From Actinomycetota bacterium (lineage in GTDB: Bacteria > Actinomycetota > UBA4738 > HRBIN12), in assembly GCA_021325015.1 (NCBI GenBank), contig JAJPHY010000042.1:1-34183 (forward strand): a stretch of 34,183 bases of DNA. The letters run 5' to 3'. A program made the position numbers and the translations under genes. Positions 11,001 through 18,533 of the stretch are shown here, one piece after another; positions within the stretch are counted from its first letter, which is position 1; each line of letters begins with the position of its first letter. A model generated the notes under the pieces. The model was not told where the DNA came from. It ran no database searches and saw nothing but the letters and a program-made list of their open reading frames with translations.

Positions 11001-11479
11001 CGCACGACGTCACCGGCCACGCGCTCGCCGAGCTGCGGCCTGGGGCCGACCAAAACGGAGGCCTCGCCGGTCGCGACCCCGATCCGCACCGCGAGGGCGT
11101 GACCCCCGAGCTCCTCGCTCAGCGGGACGAGCGACTCGAGGATCGCGAACGCAGCCCGCACCGCGCGCTCCGGGTCGTCCTCGTGGGCGACGGGGGCGCC
11201 GAACACCCCGACGGCGGCATCGCCGACGAACGTGTCGAGCGTGCCCCCGGTCTTCTCGAGCTGACGCCTCAGCATCGCGTGGTAGGGGAGGAGCATTGCC
11301 TTCACGTCCTCGGGGTCGGCCCGATCCGAGCGGGCCGTGAAGCCCACCAGGTCGCACACGAGCACGGTGACGGTCTTTCGTTCCTCCGCCGCGGCGCGGG
11401 GGGCGAGGGGGGCGCCGCACGCCAGGCAGAAGCTGGCCCGCTCGGGGTTGCGCTCTCCGCAGACGGGACAGGTCTGCAC
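8078..11479 (-). CDS. Adenylate/guanylate cyclase-like AAA ATPase with TPR repeats; cyclase site degenerate
   Basis: A 1133-aa multidomain regulator. Order: zinc ribbon (CPVC at 4-7, CLAC at 18-21), class III cyclase domain (about 35-185), AAA/STAND ATPase with Walker A GEPGVGKS (256-263) and a [13 protein letters not shown] Walker B region, then about 450 residues of alpha-helical TPR-like repeats. Metal-binding Asp43 (CDLVGF) and Asp87 (VGDAAV) are kept. In the block usually written VVNxAxRL, the sequence is VVRLAWVL: the purine/ribose-contacting Asn is Arg160 and the transition-state Arg is Val164. Catalysis is therefore doubtful and the domain may only sense or dimerise. The start is GTG at 11479, 9 nt from a TACACT box, divergent from a response regulator. 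Confidence 0.88.
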   Translation of the reverse strand: MQTCPVCGERNPERASFCLACGAPLAPRAAAEERKTVTVLVCDLVGFTARSDRADPEDVKAMLLPYHAMLRRQLEKTGGTLDTFVGDAAVGVFGAPVAHEDDPERAVRAAFAILESLVPLSEELGGHALAVRIGVATGEASVLVGPRPQLGERVAGDVVRLAWVLQAAAPVGGVAVSEPTYRATRDLFVYEPLDPLPSAGGDAPRSAWRAVETRSRLVRETAHTPFVGRAEESAMLRAAFRRAVAEPSVQLVTITGEPGVGKSRLIAELAGYLDEVPEIIRWRLGRCPPYGDGGSFWALSEIVKAETNLLDSDPPEEARAKLAGGVARLVEDPAERDWLLARLAPLVGLGEDVSSADRTESFNAWRRYLEAMAAQHATVLVFEDLQWADPALIEFLEHLVDWATSLPLLVICAARPELYERNPGWGGGKRNSTTIALPPLSETETAMLISGLLDRAVLPPETQRSLLERAGGNPLYAEEFVRMLADRGSPKTGWTPGGEADGEVAVPESVQALIAARLDTLPPESKGLLHDAAVLGTVFWSGALAFMQGTDEAEVRSRLHEIARKELVRSVRTSSVEDQEEYSFWHVLVRDVAYGQIPRAERGRKHRVAAQWIESLVGDRVSERAEALAHHYGRALELARTVGEAEEVPDLERATARYLRIAGDRALRLNLPAAEASYRRALELLAPGDPERPGALLRTAEAVSLAGRFREADTLYAEAIDGFRAAQDALGLGEALALWSRAASQMGDTERSGALLRQAVEILEREPPGPELARAYSREAGAALLAARWEESRRLAERALGLAERLGLEQEVVRARQYLGAARCELGDDGGLADLWGALRLGLDLGVGEETAVTYSNLAYQLWLRDGPAIALQVLEAAEEFCRVRGFASMMLWAKAGQLEVLFDLGRWDGLLDAAAEIEESERRVGGARVGVFAMLYPAMVHVRRGRMGDAQALRERFLPLARAVQHAEVTAPAFAVAAQIESALGRGPEALELVEEFARATEATPSYRLHYLPDVLRVLAALGRLDRGAALVPDEPLAVSVRHRIDLVTARAILAEARGDLEDAGARYAEAGARWLAYGSALEHALALAGEGRCLRATGRADAAAEPLGRAREALATLGARADLEGVDAPGG

Positions 11480-11488
11480 GGTGGGAGC

Positions 11489-11494
11489 AGTGTA
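11489..11494 (-). promoter_or_regulatory. Putative -10 box of the cyclase-AAA-TPR gene
   Basis: TACACT on the minus strand, 9 nt before the GTG start, with no ribosome site between. Confidence 0.4.
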
Positions 11495-11555
11495 CGGATC
11501 GCGTGGGACCGCCGCGATTCAGGTCCGCGGCTCGACCGGCCGATGGTGTAGGCAC

Positions 11556-12227
11556 ATGGCCGATCCGGTCCGGGTGCTGGTCGTCGACGACCACGAGATG
11601 TTCGGGGAGGCGCTCTCGCTCCTGTTCGAGCGGGAGCCGGGACTGGAGCTCGTCGCGCGCCTGTCGAACGTGGAGCGCGCCGTCGACGTGTGCCGTGGCC
11701 GGCCGCCCGACGTGATCCTCATGGACGTCGACATGCGGGACGCCGGCGGGATCGCGGGGCTCGCGCGGCTTCGGCAGGCGTGTCCGTCGGCCCGGGTCGT
11801 GGTGCTCACCGCGCCGGGCAACGCGGCGCTCGTCGCGAACGCACTGGCGGCGGGAGCGAACGGCTACGTGCCGAAGGATCGCTCCCTCGACGAGCTGGTC
11901 GGCGTCGTCCGCCGCGCCGCCGACGGTGAGATCGTGATGCCGGCGAGCGACCTGGCCGGCGTGTTCGAGCACCTCCGCGGCCGGACACGCGGCGGACCCG
12001 CAGACGGCCTCGCGATCCAGAGGCTCACCGGGCGCGAGACCGAGATCCTGCGCGCGCTGGCGGAGGGCAGGGCCACGCCCGAGATCGCCGACGGACTCGG
12101 CATCAGCCCGCTCACCGTCCAGAGCCACGTGAAGAGCATCCTGGCCAAGCTCGGCGTCCACTCCAAGATCGAGGCGGTCACGCTCGCGTGGCGCCACGGT
12201 TTGGCGGAGGCCCCCCACCACTCCTGA
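11556..12227 (+). CDS. NarL/FixJ-family response regulator
   Basis: DNA-binding response regulator, 223 aa. The receiver domain has the acidic pair in VVDDHEM (residues 9-13), phospho-acceptor Asp57 in ILMDVDM, a Thr in VVVLTAPGN and a Lys in NGYVPKDRS. The C-terminal LuxR-type helix-turn-helix reads LTGRETEILRALAEG and ATPEIADGLGISPLTVQSHV. No histidine kinase is adjacent, so it is an orphan here. It is divergent from the cyclase-AAA-TPR gene across 76 nt, which hints at shared regulation but does not prove it. I chose the ATG at 11556 because the receiver fold begins there; a longer frame upstream overlaps the divergent gene. Confidence 0.92.
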   Translation: MADPVRVLVVDDHEMFGEALSLLFEREPGLELVARLSNVERAVDVCRGRPPDVILMDVDMRDAGGIAGLARLRQACPSARVVVLTAPGNAALVANALAAGANGYVPKDRSLDELVGVVRRAADGEIVMPASDLAGVFEHLRGRTRGGPADGLAIQRLTGRETEILRALAEGRATPEIADGLGISPLTVQSHVKSILAKLGVHSKIEAVTLAWRHGLAEAPHHS

Positions 12228-12252
12228 GCGCGGTCGTCCGCCGCACGGCTGC

Positions 12253-12258
12253 TAGGCT
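12253..12258 (+). promoter_or_regulatory. Putative -10 box of pheA
   Basis: TAGGCT, 10 nt before the ATG, with no ribosome site between. Confidence 0.4.
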
Positions 12259-12268
12259 CGCTCTCGCG

Positions 12269-13090
12269 ATGAAGGTCGCGTACCAGGGAGAGCCCGGCGC
12301 GTTCAGCGAGACCGCCGTGCGCGCGGTGTTTCCGGGGGCCGAGCCGATGCCCTGCGACACGGTTCGGATCGCGTTCTCCCGTGTGACGAGCGGCGAGGCC
12401 GACTTCGGCGTGGTTCCGGTCGAGAACTCGCAGGCCGGGTCGGTGAACGAGACCTACGACCTCCTGCTCGACAGCTCGATGGTCCGCATCCGGGGCGAGG
12501 TCGTGGTACGGGTGGACCACGCGCTCCTCGCACCGCCCGGCGCCCGCCTCGAGGGCATCGCGCGCGCGTATTCGCACTGGCAGGCGCTGGCCCAGAGCGA
12601 GGACTTCCTGGCCGTCCACCACATCCAGCCGGTGCCGGTCCACGACACCGCGGGCGCGGCGAGGCTGGTCGCCGAGGGCGGTCGGACCGACGAGGCGGCC
12701 ATCGCCAGCGTGGAGGCGGCGACGAAGTTCGGGCTCGCCGTGCTCGCGGAGCGCATCCAGACCTATCCGGACAACTTCACGAAGTTCGCGATCATCGGGA
12801 CCCGGGACGCGGGGCTCGGAACCCCGGACAAGACCTCGCTCGTGATGGCCGTACACGACCGGCCCGGGTCGCTGCTCAGCTCGCTCCGTCCGTTCGCCGA
12901 CCACGGGATCAACCTGACGAAGCTCGAATCGCGCCCGCGCCGCGGCGCGCCGTTCGAGTACCTCTTCTATCTCGACGTCGAGCGCGCGGCCGAGGACCCG
13001 GAGCTCCGGGCCGCGCTCGACGAGGTCCGTCTGCACACCTCGATGCTGAAGGTCCTCGGCTCGTATCCGGGGTCCAAGGGACCCGTCTGA
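12269..13090 (+). CDS. pheA: Prephenate dehydratase
   Basis: Converts prephenate to phenylpyruvate in phenylalanine biosynthesis; 273 aa, monofunctional, with no chorismate mutase domain. The catalytic domain begins VAYQGEPGAFSETAVRAVFP and includes VVPVENSQAGSVNETYDLL and the Thr-containing NFTKFAIIG. The C-terminal ACT domain shows DRPGSLLSSLRPFADHGINL and LTKLESRPRRG, the phenylalanine-binding motifs for feedback inhibition. The ATG at 12269 is where homology starts. It follows the response regulator by 41 nt on the same strand but probably has its own promoter. Confidence 0.95.
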   Translation: MKVAYQGEPGAFSETAVRAVFPGAEPMPCDTVRIAFSRVTSGEADFGVVPVENSQAGSVNETYDLLLDSSMVRIRGEVVVRVDHALLAPPGARLEGIARAYSHWQALAQSEDFLAVHHIQPVPVHDTAGAARLVAEGGRTDEAAIASVEAATKFGLAVLAERIQTYPDNFTKFAIIGTRDAGLGTPDKTSLVMAVHDRPGSLLSSLRPFADHGINLTKLESRPRRGAPFEYLFYLDVERAAEDPELRAALDEVRLHTSMLKVLGSYPGSKGPV

Positions 13091-13115
13091 GGCGCTCGGC
13101 GAGCTCCCCGGTTCG

Positions 13116-13140
13116 GACCGATCCCCGGCTAGGATCGGTC
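13116..13140 (+). promoter_or_regulatory. Inverted repeat overlapping the -10 box of the PQQ-like gene
   Basis: GACCGATCC (13116-13124) and GGATCGGTC (13132-13140) form a perfect 9-bp inverted repeat with a 7-nt spacer. TAGGAT (13130-13135), a -10 box 6 nt before the ATG at 13142, lies partly in the right arm. It could be an operator. As RNA it could fold at the end of a pheA transcript, but no T-run follows. Confidence 0.45.
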
Positions 13141-13141
13141 G

Positions 13142-14776
13142 ATGATCCGGCGCCGGGGGCGTCACGCCGCGCGGGCCCGCGTTCCGTTCGGACCCGTGCT
13201 CGTCGTGCTGGCCGTGGCGACGACCTCGGTCGTGGCCTGGCGACTCGGCGCCTTGCCGGGCGGGAGATCCGGTGAGGCGGCACCGTCCTCGAGCTCGTCG
13301 CCGACGTCCGTTCCGAGCCCGTCTCCGACGCCCTCGCCCCCGTCGCCGACGCCCTCGCCCCCGTCGCCTACGGCCGCCACCCCGGGCCCGATCAACACGT
13401 CGTTTCCGGGCCTCACCACGTTCCGCGGCAACGCCTCTCGGAGCTACTACGGCGAGGGTCCGGTGCCGGCCCACCCCGAGATCGTGTGGCGGTACCCGAC
13501 GAGCGGCGGCCTCTGCATGCAGTCGAGCGACCAAGACGGCGTGCGGACCTGGTGCGGAACCGGATGGACGGGGCAGCCGAACGTGATCGAGCACCCGGAC
13601 GGGACGATCGAGGTTCGGATCGGCGCGTACGACGGTCACTACCACTTCCTGAACGGCGTCACGGGCGAGCCGACGCGGCCCGACCTCGTCACCGGCGACC
13701 TCGCGAAGGGCTCGGCAACCTCCGACCCCGACGGATACCCGCTCTACTACGCCGGCTCCCGCGACAACCTCTTCCGGATCGTGGCCCTGGATCGCCCGCA
13801 ACCGACGGTGCTCTGGTCGATCGACGCCACCACCAGCGTCCCCGACCCGATGTGGAACAACGACTGGGACGGCGCCGCGCTCGTGGTGGGCGACTACCTG
13901 CTCGAGGGGGGCGAGAACTCCTGGCTCTACGTCGTCCGGCTGCACCGGGGCTACGACGCCGCCGGGAAGGTCACGGTGCATCCGAGGATCGTGGCCACGA
14001 TCCCCGGATGGGACGATCGCCTCCTGTCCGACCTCGGCGACACCGACGTCTCGATCGAGAACTCGGTCGCCTTCCGGGGTGGCGTCGTGTACTTCGCCAA
14101 CTCGGGGGGCCTCGTCCAGGGCTGGGACATCTCGAGCCTCCTGCGCGGGGGAACCCAGTACCGCCGCGTGTTCCGGTTCTGGGACGGCGACGAGACCGAC
14201 GCCTCGATCGTGATCGACGATCAGGGGTACCTGTACGCCGCCCGGCACCGCACGACGAACGTCCCGTCCCGCCCGATGACCAGGGAGCACGAGGTCGGTG
14301 ACCTGATCAAGCTCGACCCCCGTGACCCGAAGCATCCGGTGGTCTGGTCGGTCCAGCTCGGCGGATTCGAGCCGGACGGCGGTCTGCTCGGGACGCCGGC
14401 CCTGTTCGACGGGGTGGTGTACGCCACCTACACCGAGGGCGGGGTCGCCGCGGTCGACGCGACCACCGGCAGACTGCTGTGGAGACGTGCGCTCCCCGGG
14501 CCCACGTGGTCCTCGCCCGTCGTCGTCGACGGCCGGCTGCTCGTCGGGGACGGGGCCGGGTACCTGAGCTGCTTCGACGTCTCCCATCGCGGGCGGCCGC
14601 CCAGGCTCCTGTGGCGGCTCCAGCTCGGCGGGACGATCGAGTCGACCCCGGCCGTGTGGCGCGGCTGGATCTTCGTCGGCACCCGCGCCGGCGGCATCTA
14701 CGGGATCGCGGATCCGAGGACCGTCGCGCGGGCGACGCGCGGGGGATCGGCTACGACACCTCGACCGTCACCTTGA
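13142..14776 (+). CDS. Membrane-anchored PQQ-like beta-propeller protein
   Basis: A 544-aa extracytoplasmic protein: basic N-terminus, one membrane helix (about 15-34), a Ser/Pro-rich stalk (about 48-80) and a beta-propeller. Propeller blades are suggested by repeated GxLLWRRALPG- and YLSCFD-like segments and strand patterns ending GGIYGIAD. Conserved-looking blocks are TFRGNASRSYYGEGPVPAHP and WNNDWDGAALVVGDYLLEGG. It may be a scaffold or a quinoprotein-like enzyme; I see no clear cofactor or catalytic residues, so no function is assigned. The ATG follows a TAGGAT box by 6 nt. The 3' end overlaps the convergent lipoprotein gene by 26 nt. Confidence 0.82.
   Translation: MIRRRGRHAARARVPFGPVLVVLAVATTSVVAWRLGALPGGRSGEAAPSSSSSPTSVPSPSPTPSPPSPTPSPPSPTAATPGPINTSFPGLTTFRGNASRSYYGEGPVPAHPEIVWRYPTSGGLCMQSSDQDGVRTWCGTGWTGQPNVIEHPDGTIEVRIGAYDGHYHFLNGVTGEPTRPDLVTGDLAKGSATSDPDGYPLYYAGSRDNLFRIVALDRPQPTVLWSIDATTSVPDPMWNNDWDGAALVVGDYLLEGGENSWLYVVRLHRGYDAAGKVTVHPRIVATIPGWDDRLLSDLGDTDVSIENSVAFRGGVVYFANSGGLVQGWDISSLLRGGTQYRRVFRFWDGDETDASIVIDDQGYLYAARHRTTNVPSRPMTREHEVGDLIKLDPRDPKHPVVWSVQLGGFEPDGGLLGTPALFDGVVYATYTEGGVAAVDATTGRLLWRRALPGPTWSSPVVVDGRLLVGDGAGYLSCFDVSHRGRPPRLLWRLQLGGTIESTPAVWRGWIFVGTRAGGIYGIADPRTVARATRGGSATTPRPSP
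13325..13366 (+). repeat. Two tandem 21-nt direct repeats in the Ser/Pro stalk
   Basis: Two identical 21-nt units (13325-13345 and 13346-13366) encode PTPSPPS twice. They lie in the linker between membrane helix and propeller, where slippage would change stalk length without breaking the frame. Confidence 0.8.
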
Positions 14777-15176
14777 AGGGTCGGAGTGGAACGTCCCCAC
14801 CCAAGCCGTCCGACGGGTTCTCCGGGTCCTCGCTCGCCCGGTTGCACGGCGCCGCCACCGAGCCACAGACCGTCTTCATGATGACGAGCACCTGCCCGGC
14901 GCCGGGCGCCTCGGCGGCGAACTCGAACCGCCCCCGGCCGAGATCCGACGAGACGAGCGAGAGCACGCCGCGAGGATAGGCGGCCAGGGTCCACCGGCCG
15001 GTTCGCGGCGGCGCGCCGAGCGCCACCAGCACCCGGTCGCCCACCCTCACCGAGACGGTGGACCCGGCGTCGGACGCGCCGATCCGCACGGTGCCGGGTC
15101 CCCCAGCGCTCGACCCACGCGCGCACGCCGTGAGGAGCACGGCGAGGACGAGGGCACAGGCAGCGATCCTTCGCAT
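14751..15176 (-). CDS. Small secreted lipoprotein, possibly chagasin-like fold
   Basis: A 141-aa lipoprotein: signal peptide MRRIAACALVLAVLLTAC with lipobox LTAC (Cys18). The mature part is beta-rich: TVSVRVGDRVLVALG, a TGRWTLAAY segment, GAGQVLVIMKTVC and a last strand RPFKVTVEVS. The order (strand-G, TGxxW, GAG, RPF-strand) recalls chagasin-type I42 protease inhibitors, but similarity is weak and I treat it as a guess. It has a GGGAGGT ribosome site before the ATG and a TAAGGT box further up. It follows rhomboid on the same strand by 80 nt and overlaps the propeller gene end by 26 nt. Confidence 0.72.
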   Translation of the reverse strand: MRRIAACALVLAVLLTACARGSSAGGPGTVRIGASDAGSTVSVRVGDRVLVALGAPPRTGRWTLAAYPRGVLSLVSSDLGRGRFEFAAEAPGAGQVLVIMKTVCGSVAAPCNRASEDPENPSDGLGGDVPLRPFKVTVEVS

Positions 15177-15256
15177 GGGGGAACCTCCCGACCGCCTGAC
15201 CACCTTAGATGAGCGGACGAGCCCCCGGCGTTCCCCGGCGCCTCGCCGGGTTCCCG

Positions 15257-16150
15257 TCAGAGCCCGAGCTGGCCCCGCAGCTCGCCGGTGCGCCAGATCA
15301 CGAGCGCGATCCCGAGCGCGACGAGCGCTCCGAGGCCGACCAGGCGCACCACCGCCCGCTGCCGGGAGGACCCCCACCCTTCGGCGACGAACCCGGCGGC
15401 CACGCCCGAGACGAGGCCGCCCACGTGCGCCCGCCAGTCGATCGTGGACAGGCCGAGGGCGAGGAGCGCGTTCAGCACGATGAGCAGGACCGCGGTCCGG
15501 AGGTTGGCGGCGGCCATCGCGAGGTGACGGCGGCGGTAGTTGTAGGCGATGAAGGCGCCGAACACGCCGAAGATCGCGCCGGACGCCCCGACGCCGAGCT
15601 CGCCGACCGGGCCGAACGCGTACGAGGTCACGCTCGCCAGCAAGCCGGTCACGAAGAAGATCAGGGCGGTGGACAGCGAGCCGAACTCGTCCTCCACCAC
15701 GTTGCCGAACAGCCAGAGCGCGTACCCGTTGAACGCGATGTGCAGCAGCCCCGCGTGCAAGAACATCGCGGTGAAGAGCCGCCACCACTGGCCGAGCGCG
15801 ACGGCCGGCGGGTACAGCGCCCCGAGGTCGAACAGGCGCTGCGAGCTCGGCCCCTCGACGAGCGCGCGCGGACCGCCGGTCAGCACCTCGAGGGCGAACA
15901 CGGCGACGAGGGCGAGCAGCAGGGCCCGGGTCACCGACAGCCTTCGCCTGAAGGACGCGGGCCCCCGGCGGAACTCGCGCCGAGCCCGGCCGACGCAGTC
16001 CGGGCACTGGTAGCCCACCGGGGCCGGGATCATGCAGTCGGGGCAGATCGGTCGCCCGCAGCGGGTGCAGTGCACCCCCGTGCGGATGCCGGGGTGCCGG
16101 TAGCAGTACTCGATCGCCGGGGCGGGAACCCCGGCGTGCTCGTCGTGCAT
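15257..16150 (-). CDS. Rhomboid-family intramembrane serine protease with N-terminal zinc-binding region
   Basis: A 297-aa membrane protease. Residues 16-52 hold seven cysteines plus histidines (CYRHPGIRTGVHCTRCGRPI and PDCMIPAP...CPDC), a B-box/zinc-ribbon-like cap. Six or so membrane helices follow. Catalytic Ser190 lies in GVGASGAIFGVFGAF, and His242 in WRAHVGGLVSGV; the HAGLLHIAFNGYALW block is the family's helix-2 motif. Substrates are unknown. The ATG at 16150 is 6 nt from TACCAT and has no ribosome site, so a leaderless mRNA is likely; the longer open frame upstream is rejected. Confidence 0.93.
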   Translation of the reverse strand: MHDEHAGVPAPAIEYCYRHPGIRTGVHCTRCGRPICPDCMIPAPVGYQCPDCVGRARREFRRGPASFRRRLSVTRALLLALVAVFALEVLTGGPRALVEGPSSQRLFDLGALYPPAVALGQWWRLFTAMFLHAGLLHIAFNGYALWLFGNVVEDEFGSLSTALIFFVTGLLASVTSYAFGPVGELGVGASGAIFGVFGAFIAYNYRRRHLAMAAANLRTAVLLIVLNALLALGLSTIDWRAHVGGLVSGVAAGFVAEGWGSSRQRAVVRLVGLGALVALGIALVIWRTGELRGQLGL

Positions 16151-16156
16151 GGCGCC

Positions 16157-16162
16157 ATGGTA
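16157..16162 (-). promoter_or_regulatory. Putative leaderless -10 box of the rhomboid gene
   Basis: TACCAT on the minus strand with a 6-nt spacer to the ATG; no ribosome site fits. Confidence 0.5.
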
Positions 16163-16287
16163 CGGGCTGCGGGCGGGTGGACGGCGTTTCGGCGGCGGGG
16201 AACCGCCCGCCCTAGGTCCATGGACGGTCGGTCGCGGAGCCCCCGGCGCCGACCTTTGGAGTATGGCGCCGGGTCGACGGGTGAGAG

Positions 16288-16474
16288 TAGACTCGCGGCC
16301 GAGGTGATGGCGCCGTAGCCCAGCCCGCCGACAGCGAGGCGACCGCACCCATACCGCGGAGGCTGGTGGCGGCGCAGCAACCGCGCACGGGGCGGAGGGG
16401 CATCCCGGCAGCGCGGACGCCCGGATCGGGGCAAGTCGACCGGAACCGAACTGAGTCGATCCATGGAGGAGCGG
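16288..16474 (+). promoter_or_regulatory. Promoter and long structured leader of the glycosylphosphotransferase gene
   Basis: No gene is seen from 16151 to 16474. TAGACT at 16288-16293 is a reasonable -10 box; I see no clear -35. A transcript from about 16300 would carry a leader of about 175 nt. It begins with a strong stem: GCGCCG (16310-16315) and CCAGCC (16320-16325) pair with GGCTGG (16361-16366) and CGGCGC (16370-16375), separated by a small internal loop. A nested CGCC/GGCG hairpin lies at 16326-16341. I could not match it to a known riboswitch class. Confidence 0.45.
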
Positions 16475-17929
16475 GTGGCGGCAAAGGACACGGCGGCGCT
16501 GGTCGGCGGTCGGCTGCGGACGATCTCGCCGGCCGTCCCGAAGGAGTCCGCCCGCGCCCAGTACCGCCGCCTCTATCAGCTGATGGCGCTCAGCGACGGG
16601 CTGGCGGTCGCCCTGTCCGTGGCGGCCGGCTACTGGATCCGGTTCGGGGTTCGGCCGCTGCGCTCCGGCGTCGTGCTGATGATGATCGTGGCGCCGGCCG
16701 TCACGATCGCGATCTTCGCCGCCTTCCACCTATACGACGCGCACCGGGTGACCACGGCCGAGGAGTTCCGCCGCGTGATTCTGGCCGTGAGCGTCGAGGT
16801 CGCAGGTCTCGCCACGGTCGCCTTCTGGTCGGACGCGTCCACCTCCCGCCTCGAGGCGCTGTTCGCCTGGGCGCTCGCCCTCGTGCTCACGCTCGCCAAC
16901 CGGCGCCTGTGGCACGGATACGTGCGGAGGGCACGCGCCCGCGGGCGGCTCACGTTCCGCACCCTCGTCGTCGGGACCAACGAGGAGGCCGTCCAGCTCG
17001 CCCACGTGATGGAGAGCGAGCGGCTGGGCTTCGCCCCGATCGGCTTCCTCGGAACGGCACAGGGCTCCTGGAGCGGCTACGGGCCGACCGTGCTCGGGCA
17101 CATCCGCGACCTCCGCGAGCTGATCCGGCGCGAGTCCGCGGACTGCGTCTTCGTGGCCTCGAGCGCCGTCTCGGTGGACGAGATGAAGGACGTCGCCAAG
17201 GCGGTTCGACTGGAGGGGGTCGAGGTGCGCGTCACCGCGACGCTTCCCGAGGTCCTGGCCTCGCGTCTCTCGGTCCAGCCGGTGGGCGGGCTCATGTCGC
17301 TCTCGCTCCGTCCGGTGCGTCTGTCGGGAACCCAGGCGGTCGCCAAGCGCGTGTTCGACATCGCGGTCGCCGGGCTCGGCCTGATCCTCGTCTCACCGCT
17401 CATGATCGCGATCGCGGTCGCGATCAAGCTGAGCTCCAGGGGCCCCATCCTGTTCCGCCAGTGGAGGGTGGGACAGCGGGGCCGGCCGTTCGTGATCCTG
17501 AAGTTCCGCACGATGGAGGACGGCGCCGATGCCAAGGTGGAGGCTCTCCGGCACCTGAACGAGTCCGACGGGCCGCTCTTCAAGGTCCGGCGCGACCCCC
17601 GCGTGACGAAGGTGGGCCGCGTCCTCCGCCGCTGGAGCCTGGACGAGCTGCCGCAGCTTTGGAACGTGATCCGCGGCGAGATGAGCCTGGTCGGCCCCCG
17701 GCCGCCGCTCCCGGAGGAGGTCCGCGAGTACGAGGACTGGCAGTTCGACCGGCTGGAGGTCCGGCCCGGCATCACCGGGCTGTGGCAGGTCAGCGGGCGG
17801 AGCGACCTCTCCTTCGACGAGTACGTGCGGCGGGACCTCTTCTACATCGAGAACTGGTCGCTCGCCTACGACCTCTACATCGTCGCCAAGACCATCCCGA
17901 TCGTCCTGTCGCAGCGCGGCGCCTACTGA
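16475..17929 (+). CDS. Exopolysaccharide polyprenyl glycosylphosphotransferase (WcaJ/CpsE-like)
   Basis: Membrane enzyme, 484 aa, that transfers a sugar-1-phosphate to undecaprenyl phosphate, the first step of capsule or exopolysaccharide assembly. N-terminal helices (about 25-125) are followed by a CoA-binding-like Rossmann segment (LVVGTNEEAVQLAHVM) and, from about residue 288, the bacterial sugar transferase domain: KRVFDIAVAGLGLILVSPLM, KFRTM (near 343), SLDELPQLWNVI (near 388), LVGPRP (near 405), RPGITGLWQVSGR (near 429). I prefer GTG at 16475 to ATG at 16463 because GGAGGAG (16465-16471) lies just before it. No other polysaccharide genes adjoin it. The donor sugar is unknown. Confidence 0.93.
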   Translation: MAAKDTAALVGGRLRTISPAVPKESARAQYRRLYQLMALSDGLAVALSVAAGYWIRFGVRPLRSGVVLMMIVAPAVTIAIFAAFHLYDAHRVTTAEEFRRVILAVSVEVAGLATVAFWSDASTSRLEALFAWALALVLTLANRRLWHGYVRRARARGRLTFRTLVVGTNEEAVQLAHVMESERLGFAPIGFLGTAQGSWSGYGPTVLGHIRDLRELIRRESADCVFVASSAVSVDEMKDVAKAVRLEGVEVRVTATLPEVLASRLSVQPVGGLMSLSLRPVRLSGTQAVAKRVFDIAVAGLGLILVSPLMIAIAVAIKLSSRGPILFRQWRVGQRGRPFVILKFRTMEDGADAKVEALRHLNESDGPLFKVRRDPRVTKVGRVLRRWSLDELPQLWNVIRGEMSLVGPRPPLPEEVREYEDWQFDRLEVRPGITGLWQVSGRSDLSFDEYVRRDLFYIENWSLAYDLYIVAKTIPIVLSQRGAY

Positions 17930-17973
17930 CCATCCCGTCAAGGTTCCCGGCCCGGGTGCCGATACCGGTCGGG

Positions 17974-18156
17974 ATGAAGCTCGAGCGGACCATCGAGAAG
18001 ATCTCCACCGTGTTCGCTGAGGCGGTTGCAGCCGGCCGGTTCGCCGAGGCGGAGGGCTGGATCGCGGTCGCCCGGCTGGCCGCCGGGCGCGACTCCGGGC
18101 TCATCGCGAGCACGAACGTGCTCGTGCTGGAGCCGGAGCCCCGGCCGCCGGCCTAG
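17974..18156 (+). CDS. Small hypothetical protein, 60 aa
   Basis: Unrecognised protein beginning MKLERTIEKISTVFAEAVAA, then GRFAEAEGWIAVARLAAG, and ending in a short beta-like VLVLEPEP tail. The two predicted helices resemble a single TPR-like hairpin. It starts 45 nt after the glycosyltransferase stop on the same strand and could be co-transcribed. Codon third positions are GC-rich as in neighbouring genes, which favours a real gene, but there is no strong ribosome site. No function assigned. Confidence 0.5.
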   Translation: MKLERTIEKISTVFAEAVAAGRFAEAEGWIAVARLAAGRDSGLIASTNVLVLEPEPRPPA

Positions 18157-18195
18157 GCCGAAGGGCGAGATCTCGGCCCGGGAGCCTCCCCCTGC

Positions 18196-18239
18196 TTGCC
18201 TTGGTGCCCCTGCATGCCCTACACTCGGGGCTCCCCGAG
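18196..18239 (+). promoter_or_regulatory. Promoter and start-site hairpin of the secreted mini-protein
   Basis: TTGCCT (18196-18201), an 18-nt spacer and TACACT (18220-18225) form one of the best sigma-70-like promoters in the window. CTCGGGG (18224-18230) and CCCCGAG (18233-18239) form an inverted repeat at the expected transcription start. Confidence 0.55.
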
Positions 18240-18268
18240 AGGGGACGACGGGCAGAAGGAGCTCGTGC

Positions 18269-18517
18269 ATGAAGAGGCTTCTCGCAATATTCGTGGCGGC
18301 ACTCGCGTTCTGCGCCGTCGTGGCGGCGCCGGCGTTCGCCGGTTCGGAGATCCCGCCCCCGGGCGGGCCGCAGGTCAAGGGTACGGTGGTGCACGCGGGC
18401 GGCACCGCGTTCACCGGCGCGAACATCTCGCTCGGCGTCTTGTTCATGGTGGGCCTCCTGCTCGCCGGGGTCGCGATGCTCGTGATCGGCCGCCGGCGGG
18501 CGAGCGCCACCCGCTGA
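18269..18517 (+). CDS. Secreted mini-protein with sortase-like C-terminal tail
   Basis: An 82-aa protein with an AAGGAG ribosome site 8 nt before the ATG. Signal peptide with predicted cleavage after AFA (residue 24), a short Pro/Gly-rich middle, then TAFTGA (46-51), a hydrophobic helix (about 53-73) and a basic end GRRR. This order of pentapeptide, helix and positive tail is that of sortase substrates; actinobacterial class E sortases use LAxTG, and TAFTG is close to it. If cleaved at both ends, only about 25 residues would stay on the wall. Without a sortase it would be a small membrane protein. A promoter is upstream and a terminator downstream, so it is a single-gene unit. Confidence 0.75.
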   Translation: MKRLLAIFVAALAFCAVVAAPAFAGSEIPPPGGPQVKGTVVHAGGTAFTGANISLGVLFMVGLLLAGVAMLVIGRRRASATR

Positions 18518-18533
18518 TCTCGAACCGAACCTC

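Noticed and set aside
8654-11551. 965-codon plus-strand open frame opposite the cyclase-AAA-TPR gene
   Set aside because: Composition and lack of motifs mark it as the antisense shadow of the real minus-strand gene, which has clear domains.
13325-13366. Tandem repeat as a CRISPR or mobile-element mark
   Set aside because: Only two units, in frame, encoding a Ser/Pro stalk; no spacers.
11864-14587. 907-codon minus-strand open frame
   Set aside because: Antisense shadow of the response regulator, pheA and the propeller gene; no recognisable motifs.
16295-16345. c-di-AMP (ydaO) riboswitch in the glycosyltransferase leader because of CCGACAGC
   Set aside because: Only this short block matches; the other conserved blocks and their order are missing.
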